Source: JALHMQ01 sp964616395
GTDB lineage: Bacteria; Pseudomonadota; Gammaproteobacteria; Burkholderiales; Burkholderiaceae_F
DNA: 26,313 nt
Assembly (NCBI GenBank): GCA_964616395.1
Contig: CAZTUT010000025.1
Span: 1 to 26,313, forward strand
Direction: 5' to 3'
Shown here: positions 10,499 to 18,620 of the stretch, in pieces
Layout: each line of letters starts with the position of its first letter
How positions within the stretch are numbered: the stretch's first letter is position 1
Translations under genes and position numbers: made by a program
The notes under the pieces: generated by a model
Told to the model about the DNA's origin: nothing
Seen by the model: only the letters and a program-made list of their open reading frames with translations
The model's database searches: none

Positions 10499-10987
10499 AT
10501 GATCACCGCCCCCTTCAATCGCCGCGCGCTGCTGCAAGCGCTCGCCGGCGCCACGCTCGTCGCCATCGCCGGGGCTCGGACCGCGCGTGCCGCCGCACCC
10601 GAGATCCAGGTCTGGAAGACACCCACCTGCGGCTGCTGCAAGGACTGGGTCCGCCATCTGCAGGACAACGGCTTCGCCGTGCGTGCGATCGACGTACCCG
10701 ACACCGCGCCAATTCGCAGCCGCGCCGGCATTCCGGCACGGCTCGGCTCCTGCCACACGGCGCTCGTCGATGGCTACGCGATCGAGGGCCATGTGCCGGC
10801 GCGCGAGATCCAGCGTCTGTTGCGCGAGCGGCCCAAGGCCGTGGGCATCACCGTGCCTGGCATGCCGATCGGCTCCCCCGGCATGGACGGCGCCGCCTAT
10901 GGCTACCGGCAGGACCCGTACGACGTACTGCTCGTGCGCGCCGATGGCAGCACACAGGTGTTCGCCCGCTACCCCGGCAACCGCTGA
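10499..10987 (+). CDS. DUF411-domain exported protein (CopG-like, copper-resistance associated)
   Basis: A 162-residue protein. The N-terminus has a twin-arginine-like signal (FNRRALLQALAGATLVAIAGA, cleavage after ARA near residue 32), so export could use Tat or Sec. The mature part is a DUF411 domain. It opens with IQVWKTPTCGCCKDWVRHL, carrying the thioredoxin-like CxCC motif, and continues through IPARLGSCHTALVDGYAIEGHVPA, a conserved Cys-His segment, and ends with PGMPIGSPGM and YDVLLV. DUF411 proteins are commonly found with copper and silver resistance genes and are thought to bind or move metal in the periplasm. A good Shine-Dalgarno (AGGAG) precedes ATG 10499. Position directly upstream of cusC-cusB-cusA supports a copper role. 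Confidence 0.88.
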   Translation: MITAPFNRRALLQALAGATLVAIAGARTARAAAPEIQVWKTPTCGCCKDWVRHLQDNGFAVRAIDVPDTAPIRSRAGIPARLGSCHTALVDGYAIEGHVPAREIQRLLRERPKAVGITVPGMPIGSPGMDGAAYGYRQDPYDVLLVRADGSTQVFARYPGNR

Positions 10988-11032
10988 GCGCACGCCGCGG
11001 ACGCGACGATGCGCCGCATCACGGAGATCACC

Positions 11033-12370
11033 ATGAGACCCTGCTCCACCCCGCAGGCGGCACGCGCGCGCCACAAAACAATGCAGCATGCGCGTCGATG
11101 GATCCCCGCGCTAGCGCTGCTGACTGTGATGGCCGCGGCGACGCCCGTCTACGCCGCGGCCGAGCCACTGGGCGCCACGCTCGACAGCCTGCTGTCCGAG
11201 GCGCGCGCCCGCCATCCTGAGCTGCGGGCGATGCGCCACGAGGCTGAAGCCGCAGCCGAGCGCATCGGGTCGGCCGGTGCGCTGGCCGATCCGATGGTGC
11301 AGATGGAACTGCGCGATGTCACCAACGAGATGAGCGGTGGCTCGCCAAGCCTGCTGCCGGGCCGCGTCGGCAGCACCCGCTACCAGATCCGCCAGACGCT
11401 GCCGCCCTGGGGCAGCCGCGAGGCGCGCCGCGAGACCGCGCGCGCCGGTGCCGACGAGGCGCGGCTGCGCGCCGAAGCCACCTGGGCCGAGCTGGCACTG
11501 CGGATCAAGACCGTCTACGCACGCTGGCAGCAGCAGCACGCCACGGCATTGCAGACGCGCGAACTGCTGCAACTGGCCGAGCGCATGGAGGCGGCCGCCC
11601 AGGCCCGCTACGCGAGCGGTCGCGGCGCCCAGCAGGACGTGATCCGCGCCCAGGTGGAGCGCACCGCGCTGGCCAGCGAGCTGCTGATGCTGGAGGCAGA
11701 TATCGCCGGACTGCGCGCCCGCCTGAATGGCCTGCTGGCGCGCGATGCCGGCGCACCGCTGGCGCCGCCGCGGGCCGATCTGCGTGATGCCTCGGCCCTG
11801 CCCGCCGCGGCGCGGCTCGAACCAGCCGCGCTGCGCGAGCGCGCGCTGGCGCGCAACCCGCAACTGGCGGCCGACGACGCGCGGCTGCGCGCTGCCCGCA
11901 GCGGCGAGGATACGGTGCGCGCCAACCGCTATCCGATGTTCACACTCGGCGTGGCGCCGATCCAGCAGCGCAGCCGGATTGCCGAGTGGGAGCTGATGTT
12001 CGAAGTCAGCATTCCGCTGCAGCAATCGAGCCGCCGCGCGGACGAGCGCGAGGCGCAGGCGATGGTGGCCGCCGCGCAGGCGCGCCGGGAAGCCACCGCC
12101 AATGCGCTGCTGGCCGAACTGGGCGAGCAGCTCGCGGCATTCGAGGCGGCACGGCGCATCGACACGCTGACGGCGAACACCCTGCTGCCGCAGGCCGACC
12201 TGACCGTGCAGGCGGCACTGGCTGGCTACGAGACCGGCAAGGTGGACTTCGCCACCGTGATCGACGCGCAGCGGCAGGTGCGCAACGCGCAGACCACGCT
12301 GCTGCGGACCCGGGCCGAGGCGCTGATGCGGCTGGCCGAGATCGAACGGATCATCGGAGGTGAACTGTGA
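11033..12370 (+). CDS. cusC: CusC/TolC-family outer-membrane efflux channel
   Basis: A 445-residue outer-membrane factor that forms the exit duct of a tripartite efflux pump. It has a signal sequence (RRWIPALALLTVMAAATPVYA) followed by two OEP repeats of long helices rich in Ala/Arg/Glu (HPELRAMRHEAEAAAERI; NPQLAADDARLRAARSGED). QTLPPWG and GKVDFATVIDAQRQVRNAQTTLL match the OEP consensus. No lipobox Cys follows the signal, unlike E. coli CusC. The start is chosen at ATG 11033 because GGAGA lies 5 bases upstream; this leaves a long n-region, so ATG 11081 (without a ribosome-binding site) is an alternative. Its stop touches the start of cusB (TGATG), so the two are translationally coupled. As the only such channel visible here, it may also serve the divergent RND pump. 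Confidence 0.9.
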   Translation: MRPCSTPQAARARHKTMQHARRWIPALALLTVMAAATPVYAAAEPLGATLDSLLSEARARHPELRAMRHEAEAAAERIGSAGALADPMVQMELRDVTNEMSGGSPSLLPGRVGSTRYQIRQTLPPWGSREARRETARAGADEARLRAEATWAELALRIKTVYARWQQQHATALQTRELLQLAERMEAAAQARYASGRGAQQDVIRAQVERTALASELLMLEADIAGLRARLNGLLARDAGAPLAPPRADLRDASALPAAARLEPAALRERALARNPQLAADDARLRAARSGEDTVRANRYPMFTLGVAPIQQRSRIAEWELMFEVSIPLQQSSRRADEREAQAMVAAAQARREATANALLAELGEQLAAFEAARRIDTLTANTLLPQADLTVQAALAGYETGKVDFATVIDAQRQVRNAQTTLLRTRAEALMRLAEIERIIGGEL

Positions 12371-13992
12371 TGGCCAACGCAATAACACCGGTCCGGCAGC
12401 GCGGACGCGCGGCCGCCGTGGCGCTCACCGTGCTCGTGGCCGCTGCCGTGGCGGCGTTGGCCGGCTACCTGGCAGGTCGCCAGGCCGGACACCCGAAGCC
12501 ACCAGCGAGCGCGGAGGCCGCAAAGGCTCCGGCCGCAGGCGACGCGAAGGGCGAGCGCAAGGTCCTCTACTACCGCAACCCGATGGGCCTGCCCGACACC
12601 TCGCCGGTGCCGAAGAAGGACTCGATGGGGATGGACTACATCCCGGTGTACGAAGGCGAGGATACGAGCGGCCTCGCGGTCGCCAGCGGCAAGCTGCAGG
12701 CGCTGGGCGTGCGAGTGGCCCCGGTCGAGCGGCGCGCGCTCGACCGCATGGTGCGCGCCAGCGGCCGCATCGAGGCCGACGAGCGGCGCCTGACCGTGGT
12801 CACCGCCAAGTTCGACGGCTACGTGGAGCGGCTGCACGTGAATGCCACTGGCCAGTCGGTGGCGCGCGGCGCGCCGCTGCTGGATGCGTTCAGCCCCGAC
12901 CTGCTGGCCGCGCAGCGCGAGTACCAGGTGGCGATGCAGGCACTGGCGCGACTGAAGGAGGCCGACCCCGAGGCCCGCGCCGGCATGCAACGGCTGGCCG
13001 ATGCCGCGCTGGCGCGGCTGCGGCTGTGGGATATCGGCGACGACGACCTGGCGAAGCTCGCCGCCAGTGGCGAGGCGCGCCGCACGCTGTCGCTGCGCGC
13101 GCCGAGCAGCGGCATCGTCACCGAGCGTAAGGTCGCGCAGGGCCAGCGCTTCATGGCCGGCGAGCCGCTGTTCGCGCTGGCCGACCTGTCGCGCGTGTGG
13201 CTGTTAGCCGACGTGGCCGAGCAGGATCTCGGCCGCATCGCCATCGGCAGCCGCGCCAGTGCCCGTCTGCCCGCCTATCCGGGCGAAACCTTCGACGGCA
13301 CGGTGAGCTTCATCTACCCGACGCTGAAGGCCGACACCCGCAGCGCGCAGGTACGGATCGAACTGGCCAATCCGCAGGGCCGGCTGAAACCGGCGATGTT
13401 TGCGCAGGTCGAGCTGACCGCGCCATCCGCCGCGGCCCAGCTCGTGGTGCCTGCCAGCGCGGTGATCGACAGCGGCGCGCGGCGCGTGGTGATCGTCGAC
13501 CTCGGCGCCGGACGGTTCGAACCGCGCGAAGTCACCCTCGGCGAACGCGGCGAGCAGTACGTCAGCGTCCTGAAGGGCGTCAAGGAAGGCGAAAGCGTGG
13601 TGGTCGCCGCCAACTTCCTGCTCGATGCGGAAAGCAACCTGCGCGCCGCGCTGGACGGCCTGAAAGGCGGCAGCAACGCCAGCCCCGACAAGCGGCCGGT
13701 CGTGCACGAGGCAGTCGGCACGCTCGACGACGTCGATGGCAAGAGCGGCGTGCTGCTGATCACGCACGAGCCGGTGGCCAGTCTGAACTGGCCGACGATG
13801 ACGATGGAGTTCGTACCCGCGAACGAGGCCGTGGCGCGCGCCGCGCGTCCGGGCGAGGCGATCCGCTTCGAGTTCGTCGAGCGCAAGCCGGGCGAATGGG
13901 TGGTGACGCGGATGGACAAGCGCGCCGCAAAGCCGGGCGATAGCGCGGGCGATCGCAAAGGCTCGCAGCCGCCCGCCGGAGCGCGCAAATGA
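12370..13992 (+). CDS. cusB: CusB-like Cu/Ag periplasmic adaptor with fused C-terminal CusF domain
   Basis: A 540-residue membrane-fusion protein of a copper/silver RND pump. After an N-terminal anchor/signal helix (AAAVALTVLVAAAVAALAGY), residues 67-95 hold a metal-binding motif. NPMG and SMGMDYIPV place Met72, Met86 and Met88 like the three Cu/Ag-binding methionines of E. coli CusB. Lipoyl, barrel and membrane-proximal domains follow to about residue 435. The C-terminal about 80 residues are an added CusF-like domain with the full ligand set His466, Trp474, Met477, Met479. This makes the protein longer than plain CusB (about 400 residues). The start is ATG 12370 (GGAGG at 12356-12360); an adjacent in-frame GTG at 12367 is equally possible. 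The fused chaperone domain would hand Cu(I) or Ag(I) to the pump; inferred from family knowledge. Confidence 0.92.
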   Translation: MANAITPVRQRGRAAAVALTVLVAAAVAALAGYLAGRQAGHPKPPASAEAAKAPAAGDAKGERKVLYYRNPMGLPDTSPVPKKDSMGMDYIPVYEGEDTSGLAVASGKLQALGVRVAPVERRALDRMVRASGRIEADERRLTVVTAKFDGYVERLHVNATGQSVARGAPLLDAFSPDLLAAQREYQVAMQALARLKEADPEARAGMQRLADAALARLRLWDIGDDDLAKLAASGEARRTLSLRAPSSGIVTERKVAQGQRFMAGEPLFALADLSRVWLLADVAEQDLGRIAIGSRASARLPAYPGETFDGTVSFIYPTLKADTRSAQVRIELANPQGRLKPAMFAQVELTAPSAAAQLVVPASAVIDSGARRVVIVDLGAGRFEPREVTLGERGEQYVSVLKGVKEGESVVVAANFLLDAESNLRAALDGLKGGSNASPDKRPVVHEAVGTLDDVDGKSGVLLITHEPVASLNWPTMTMEFVPANEAVARAARPGEAIRFEFVERKPGEWVVTRMDKRAAKPGDSAGDRKGSQPPAGARK

Positions 13993-14040
13993 ACGCCGCG
14001 CTGATCGGGCCGCCGCCCGGATGCCGGAACGGAGGCCACC

Positions 14041-17000
14041 ATGGTTGAACGCCTGATCTCGTGGTCGGCGCGCAATCCGTTCCTGATCGCGCTGGCCACG
14101 CTGGCGCTGATTGCCGGCGGCGTCCTGGCGCTGCTACGCACGCCGCTGGACGCGCTGCCCGACCTGTCGGACGTGCAGGTGATCGTCTACACCGAGGTGC
14201 CGGGCCAGGCGCCGCAGGTGGTCGAGGACCAGGTCACCTATCCGCTGACCACCTCGCTGCTGAGCGTGCCGCATGCGCGCGTGGTGCGCGGCTTCTCGTT
14301 CTTCGGCGCCAGCTTCGTCTACGTGATCTTCGACGACGGCACCGACATCTACTGGGCCCGCACGCGCGTGCTCGAGTATCTGAACGCCGCGGCTGGCCGG
14401 CTACCTGCCGGGGTGACGCCGACGCTCGGCCCCGACGCCACCGGCGTGGGCTGGGTCTACCAGTACGTGCTGCGCGCCGCCAACATGTCGCTGGCCGAAC
14501 TGCGCACGCTGCAGGACTGGTTCGTCCGCTATCAGCTGACCAAGGTGTCCGGCGTCAGCGAGGTCGCCTCGGTCGGCGGCTTCGTCCAGCAATACCAGGT
14601 GGTGGTGGACCCGGCGCGGCTGCGCGCCTACGGCATTCCGCTGATGCGCGTGGCCGAGGTGCTGCGCGGCAGTAACCGCGATGTCGGCGGCCGCACGATC
14701 GAGATGGCCGAGACCGAGTACATGGTGCGCGGCCGCGGCTACCTGCGCGGCATCGCCGACATCGAGGACCTGGTGCTGCAGGCCGCCGGCGGCACGCCGG
14801 TGCGGATCCGCGACGTCGCGCGCGTCGAGCTGGGGGCCGACGAGCGGCGCGGCATCGCCGAGCTCAATGGCGAGGGCGAAGTCGTGTCAGGCATTGTGGT
14901 CGCGCGCTTTGGCGAGAACGCGCTCGAGGTGATCGACCGGCTCAAGCAGCGGATCGAAGAGATCAAGCCCGGCCTGCCGGAGGGCGTGGAAATCGTTCCG
15001 GTCTACGACCGCTCGGAGCTGATCCACCGCGCGATCGACACGCTGACCGACACGCTGGTGCTGGAGTCGATCATCGTGGCGCTGGTGTGCGCGCTGTTCC
15101 TGCTGCACGCCCGATCGGCGCTGGTGGTGATCGTGGTGCTGCCGCTGGCGGTGCTGTTCTCGTTCATCTGCATGCGTGCGCTAGGCATCAACTCCAACAT
15201 CATGAGCCTCGGCGGTATCGCCATCGCGATCGGCGAACTGATCGATGCGGCGGTGGTGATGGTGGAAAACGCCCACAAGCGGCTGGAGCGGCAGCGCGCC
15301 GCAAACGGCAATGCGCCGCTGCCCGACGATCAGCGTATCGACACGCTGATCTCGGCCTGCCGCGAGGTCGGGCCGGCGCTGTTCTTCTCGCTGCTGATCA
15401 TCGCCGTGAGCTTCCTGCCGGTGTTCACGCTCGAAGGCGAGGAAGGCCGGCTGTTCGCGCCGCTGGCCTATACCAAGACCTTCGCGATGCTGGGCGGCGC
15501 GCTGCTGTCGGTGACGCTGCTGCCGATGCTGATGGTGTGGCTGATCCGCGGCCGGATCCTGCCCGAGGACCGTAATCCGATCTCGCGCGCGCTGGTGGCG
15601 GTCTATCGCCCGGTGATTGCCGCGGTGCTGCGCTGGCGCTGGACCACGCTGGCGGTGGCGGCGATCGTCAGCATCGCCTCGCTGTGGCCGGCCACACGCC
15701 TGGGCACCGAGTTCATGCCCACGCTCAACGAGGGAACGCTGTTCTACATGCCGACCTCGCTGCCGGCGATGTCGGTAACCAAGGCGGCCGAACTGGTGCA
15801 GGTGCAGAACCGGATCATCAAGAGCTTCCCCGAGGTCGAGTCGGTGATCGGCAAGGCCGGCCGCGCCGCCACCGCGACCGACCCGGCGCCGCTCGAGATG
15901 TTCGAGACGGTGATCAACCTGAAGCCGCAGAGCCAGTGGCGCCCCGGCATGACCACCGACACGCTGATCGCCGAGATGGACAAGGCGCTGCAGTTCCCCG
16001 GTGTTTCAAACAGCTGGACGATGCCGATCCGCGCGCGCATCGACATGCTGGCCACCGGTATCCGGACACCGGTCGGGATCAAGGTGTTCGGCGGCGACCT
16101 GCCGCAGATGGAGCAGGTGGCGCGCCAGATCGAGTCGGTGGTGCGCGCGGTGCCCGGCGCGGCCAGCGTCTACGCGGAGCGGCTGACCGGCGGCTACTAC
16201 CTGGACATCGAGCCCGACCGCACGGCGCTGGCGCGCTACGGGCTCACCGTGGGCGACCTGATGGATGTGGTCGGCACCGCGCTCGGCGGCGAAGTGGTCA
16301 CCACGACCATCGAGGGCCGGGCCCGCTATGGCGTGACGGTGCGCTATCCGCGCGATGCGCGCAGCAGTCCGCAGGCGATCGAGCGCGAGGTGCTGGTGCC
16401 GCTGCCGGCCGAGATGGGGCGCAGCAGCGGAGGCACGGTGCCGCTCGGCCAGGTGGCGTCGGTCAAGGTGGTGCAGGGCGCGCCGGTGATCCGCACCGAG
16501 AACAGCCTGCTGTCGGCCTACATCTACGTCGACATCCGCGACCGCGACATCGGCGGCTTCGTGCGCGATGCGCGTCAGGCGGTGCGCGACAACGTGCAGT
16601 TTCCCGCCGGCATGTACGTGACCTGGAGCGGTCAGTTCGAGTACATGGAGCGGGCGATCGACAAGCTCAAGATCGTGGTGCCGCTGACGCTGGCGATCAT
16701 CTTCGTGCTGCTGTACCTGTCGCTGGCGCGCGTGACCGAGACGATGCTGGTGATGCTCGCGGTGCCGTTCTCGCTGGTCGGCGGCGTGTGGTTCCTGTGG
16801 GCGCTGGACTACAACCTGAGCGTGGCGGTGGCGGTCGGCTTCATCGCGCTGGCTGGCGTGGCGGCCGAGACCGGCGTGGTGATGCTGGTCTACATCGACA
16901 ATGCCTGGAAGGAGACGCTGGCGCGCTGCCGCGCCGAGGCGCGCGCGCCAACGCCCGCGGATGTGCACGCCGCCGTGATGGAAGGCGCGGTCGAGCGCGT

Positions 17001-17214
17001 GCGGCCCAAGATCATGACCGTGGTGACCACCATCGCCGCACTGCTGCCGGTGATGTGGAGCAGCGGTGCCGGCGCCGAGATCATGCAGCGGATCGCTGCA
17101 CCCATGGTGGGGGGCATGATCAGTTCCACGCTGCTGACGCTGGTGGTGATTCCGGTGCTGTACGCGCTGGTGTTGCAGCGGCGCTTGCAAAGCGGGGGGC
17201 TCGCCCCCACCTGA
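14041..17214 (+). CDS. cusA: CusA-type Cu(I)/Ag(I) RND efflux permease
   Basis: A 1057-residue heavy-metal RND pump of the inner membrane that exports monovalent copper or silver using the proton gradient. The family start is clear (ISWSARNPFLIALATLAL) and so is the conserved DALPDLSDVQVIVYTE. TM4 carries the single proton-relay Asp402 (GELIDAAVVMVENAHKR), as in E. coli CusA Asp405. The three Cu/Ag-binding methionines are all present: Met570 (FYMPTS), Met620 (PLEMFE) and Met669 (RIDMLATG), each offset by 3 from CusA Met573, Met623 and Met672. This argues for Cu/Ag rather than Zn/Co/Ni (CzcA). GGAGG sits 5 bases before ATG 14041. It follows cusB by 48 bp. A GC hairpin GGGGG-CTCG-CCCCC falls at its 3' end, but without a T-tract. 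Confidence 0.95.
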   Translation: MVERLISWSARNPFLIALATLALIAGGVLALLRTPLDALPDLSDVQVIVYTEVPGQAPQVVEDQVTYPLTTSLLSVPHARVVRGFSFFGASFVYVIFDDGTDIYWARTRVLEYLNAAAGRLPAGVTPTLGPDATGVGWVYQYVLRAANMSLAELRTLQDWFVRYQLTKVSGVSEVASVGGFVQQYQVVVDPARLRAYGIPLMRVAEVLRGSNRDVGGRTIEMAETEYMVRGRGYLRGIADIEDLVLQAAGGTPVRIRDVARVELGADERRGIAELNGEGEVVSGIVVARFGENALEVIDRLKQRIEEIKPGLPEGVEIVPVYDRSELIHRAIDTLTDTLVLESIIVALVCALFLLHARSALVVIVVLPLAVLFSFICMRALGINSNIMSLGGIAIAIGELIDAAVVMVENAHKRLERQRAANGNAPLPDDQRIDTLISACREVGPALFFSLLIIAVSFLPVFTLEGEEGRLFAPLAYTKTFAMLGGALLSVTLLPMLMVWLIRGRILPEDRNPISRALVAVYRPVIAAVLRWRWTTLAVAAIVSIASLWPATRLGTEFMPTLNEGTLFYMPTSLPAMSVTKAAELVQVQNRIIKSFPEVESVIGKAGRAATATDPAPLEMFETVINLKPQSQWRPGMTTDTLIAEMDKALQFPGVSNSWTMPIRARIDMLATGIRTPVGIKVFGGDLPQMEQVARQIESVVRAVPGAASVYAERLTGGYYLDIEPDRTALARYGLTVGDLMDVVGTALGGEVVTTTIEGRARYGVTVRYPRDARSSPQAIEREVLVPLPAEMGRSSGGTVPLGQVASVKVVQGAPVIRTENSLLSAYIYVDIRDRDIGGFVRDARQAVRDNVQFPAGMYVTWSGQFEYMERAIDKLKIVVPLTLAIIFVLLYLSLARVTETMLVMLAVPFSLVGGVWFLWALDYNLSVAVAVGFIALAGVAAETGVVMLVYIDNAWKETLARCRAEARAPTPADVHAAVMEGAVERVRPKIMTVVTTIAALLPVMWSSGAGAEIMQRIAAPMVGGMISSTLLTLVVIPVLYALVLQRRLQSGGLAPT

Positions 17215-17300
17215 CTTCGTTGAGGCGGTTCCGCCACCGCCGCTGTTCCGATTTATCCTTGTTGCTCGAACGATCATCCGTACCCTCACGAGACCTGCCC

Positions 17301-17639
17301 ATGAAGATCAAGCTCGTCCTGGCCATCACGCTACTGTCGGCTGCCGTACACCCGGCGCTTGCGCAGCACAAGCACGGTACCGCCGCCCCGGCTGCGGCCC
17401 CGGCCGCTGCCTCCGCCGAACTTGCCGACGGCGAAATCCGCCGGATCGATGCCGCCAAGGGCACGATGCTCATCAAGCACGGCGAGATCAAGTCGATCAA
17501 CATGGGCGCGATGACGATGGCGTTCAAGCTGAAGGACCCCAAGCTCGCCACCGGTCTCAAGGAAGGCGACAAGATCCGCTTTGCGGTTGAGCAGGCAGGC
17601 GACCAGTTGCTGATCACGCGGATCCAGAAAGCGCCGTGA
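17301..17639 (+). CDS. cusF: CusF-like periplasmic copper-binding protein, Trp-to-Met variant
   Basis: A 112-residue exported protein. A signal peptide (LVLAITLLSAAVHPALAQ, cleavage near residue 22) is followed by an Ala/Pro linker and a small beta-barrel CusF domain (about residues 43-112). Metal ligands lie at the CusF spacing: His60, Met71 and Met73 match E. coli CusF His36, Met47 and Met49. The position of the cation-pi Trp44 is Met68. The segment is INMGAMTMAF instead of the usual N-W-P-x-M-T-M-x-F. This may give an all-sulfur/His site. An early HKHG after the signal could add binding. It sits 86 bp after cusA, and its stop overlaps the GTG start of the next lipoprotein gene. Role: periplasmic Cu(I)/Ag(I) chaperone feeding CusBA. 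Confidence 0.9.
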   Translation: MKIKLVLAITLLSAAVHPALAQHKHGTAAPAAAPAAASAELADGEIRRIDAAKGTMLIKHGEIKSINMGAMTMAFKLKDPKLATGLKEGDKIRFAVEQAGDQLLITRIQKAP

Positions 17640-18142
17640 ACGCCGCCCGCAGCCGCCGTGGCACGGCCGCTGTCCTGATTGCGGGCGCCCTGCTCGCCGG
17701 CTGCGCGACACCGGCCTCGGTGCAGCCGGGCGCAAGCGCCGCGGAGGTGATCGGCAAGTTCGGCGCACCGGCAGCCCGCCATCGGCTCGCCAACGGCACC
17801 GAGCGTCTCGAGTATCCGGAAGGCGGCCTGCAGCAGCAGACCTGGATGATCGACGTCGACGCCAGCGGCCGCGTGACCTCGGCGCGACAGGTGATGACGG
17901 AAGAAACGTTCGGCGAGCTGCGGGTCGGGATCAACGATCGGGACGACGTGCTGCGCACCCTCGGCCGGCCATGGCGGATCGAGCACTATCGCGCCAGCGG
18001 TCTGACCGCCTGGCTCTACCCATACCGCGAGGCGAACGTCTGGAACTCGGTGATGGCGGTGCACTTCAATGCCGCCGGCCGAATCGAGCGCATGCAAAGC
18101 GGGCCCGACCCGCGTTTCCTCGGCGGCGGCAACCGCGATTGA
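17636..18142 (+). CDS. Outer-membrane lipoprotein with SmpA/BamE-like repeats
   Basis: A 168-residue lipoprotein starting with GTG that overlaps the cusF stop (GTGA). The signal has a lipobox LLAGC with the lipidated Cys at about residue 23. The mature part looks like two tandem copies of an SmpA/OmlA (BamE-type) fold: SAAEVIGKFGAP...ERLEYPEG (about residues 34-62) and NDRDDVLRTLGRP...TAWLYPYRE (about residues 101-131). Each has the pattern of a short helix, a G-x-P turn and an aromatic strand. This is common in uncharacterised proteobacterial lipoproteins. It is tightly coupled to cusF and closes the copper operon, but nothing in the sequence shows metal binding. It may simply be co-transcribed. 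Confidence 0.82.
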   Translation: MNAARSRRGTAAVLIAGALLAGCATPASVQPGASAAEVIGKFGAPAARHRLANGTERLEYPEGGLQQQTWMIDVDASGRVTSARQVMTEETFGELRVGINDRDDVLRTLGRPWRIEHYRASGLTAWLYPYREANVWNSVMAVHFNAAGRIERMQSGPDPRFLGGGNRD

Positions 18143-18174
18143 GCCGGCACATCGGCCGACCCTAGGCCTGTGCG

Positions 18175-18213
18175 CATGTCCTGGCCATGACAAGGCCTGG
18201 CATCACGGACATG
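18175..18213. repeat. Nested inverted repeat upstream of the 86-residue ORF
   Basis: CATGTCC (18175-18181) and GGACATG (18207-18213) form a perfect 7-bp inverted repeat around 25 bases. Inside it, GGCC (18183-18186) can pair with GGCC (18194-18197) over a 7-base loop. No T-tract follows, so it is not a typical terminator; it may be an operator or an mRNA structure. Confidence 0.35.
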
Positions 18214-18292
18214 CGGGGCAACGGCAACGGGAAAAACCTCATTGCTGTGGCGGGAAGTCGGCGGAACACTTCGCGTCCGAGGTTGAGACGTC

Positions 18293-18553
18293 ATGAAGTC
18301 GGAATTGCCGCCCCCCGCGCCCCATCTGTCGCTCCAGAACAAGCTCGACCAGATCGCTCACGACCGCGATGTTCTGGCGCTGCTGCGTGAACTGGCTCGA
18401 CAGGGCCTGCGCGAAGGCGATGTGGTCGCCCGTGTCGACGGGACCCGCGGCCAGCTCGCGATCGACCGGCAGGAGTCGCCGCCGCGCATCGTTGTGGCCA
18501 CGGTCTCGGGCAGCCGGGAGCCGTTCGACCTGCGAAGCTGGCGACGCGTCTGA
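18293..18553 (+). CDS. Small hypothetical protein
   Basis: An 86-residue soluble protein not recognised as any family. It has a Pro-rich start (ELPPPAPHLSLQNKLDQI), a helical middle (HDRDVLALLRELARQGLREGDVV) and a beta-like end (RGQLAIDRQESPPRIVVATV) closing in FDLRSWRRV. It could be a small DNA/RNA-binding or chaperone-like protein, but this is a guess from composition. A weak GAGG lies 13-16 bases before ATG 18293. It stands between the copper cluster and the HNH gene with its own 150-bp leader, so it is probably transcribed separately. The frame shows normal GC-biased codon use, which supports real coding, but the short length keeps confidence moderate. Confidence 0.55.
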   Translation: MKSELPPPAPHLSLQNKLDQIAHDRDVLALLRELARQGLREGDVVARVDGTRGQLAIDRQESPPRIVVATVSGSREPFDLRSWRRV

Positions 18554-18620
18554 GCAACGCCCGCGCGGCCATGCGCCGCGCCGCGCGCAACAGAGCGGGC
18601 GTCCATGGCACACTGTGGCC

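Noticed and set aside
17192..17232. GC hairpins after cusA (GGGGG-CTCG-CCCCC and GGCGG-TT-CCGCC) as a terminator
   Set aside because: No T-tract follows either hairpin, and cusF continues in the same direction 86 bp later.
16006..17289. 427-codon minus-strand frame opposite cusA
   Set aside because: His/Gln/Arg-rich low-information sequence without motifs; shadow of cusA.
15684..17639. 651-codon plus-strand frame running over cusA
   Set aside because: Its first part is a shadow of cusA (Arg/Gly/Ala/His-rich); only its last 113 codons are real and correspond to cusF, which has its own ATG at 17301.
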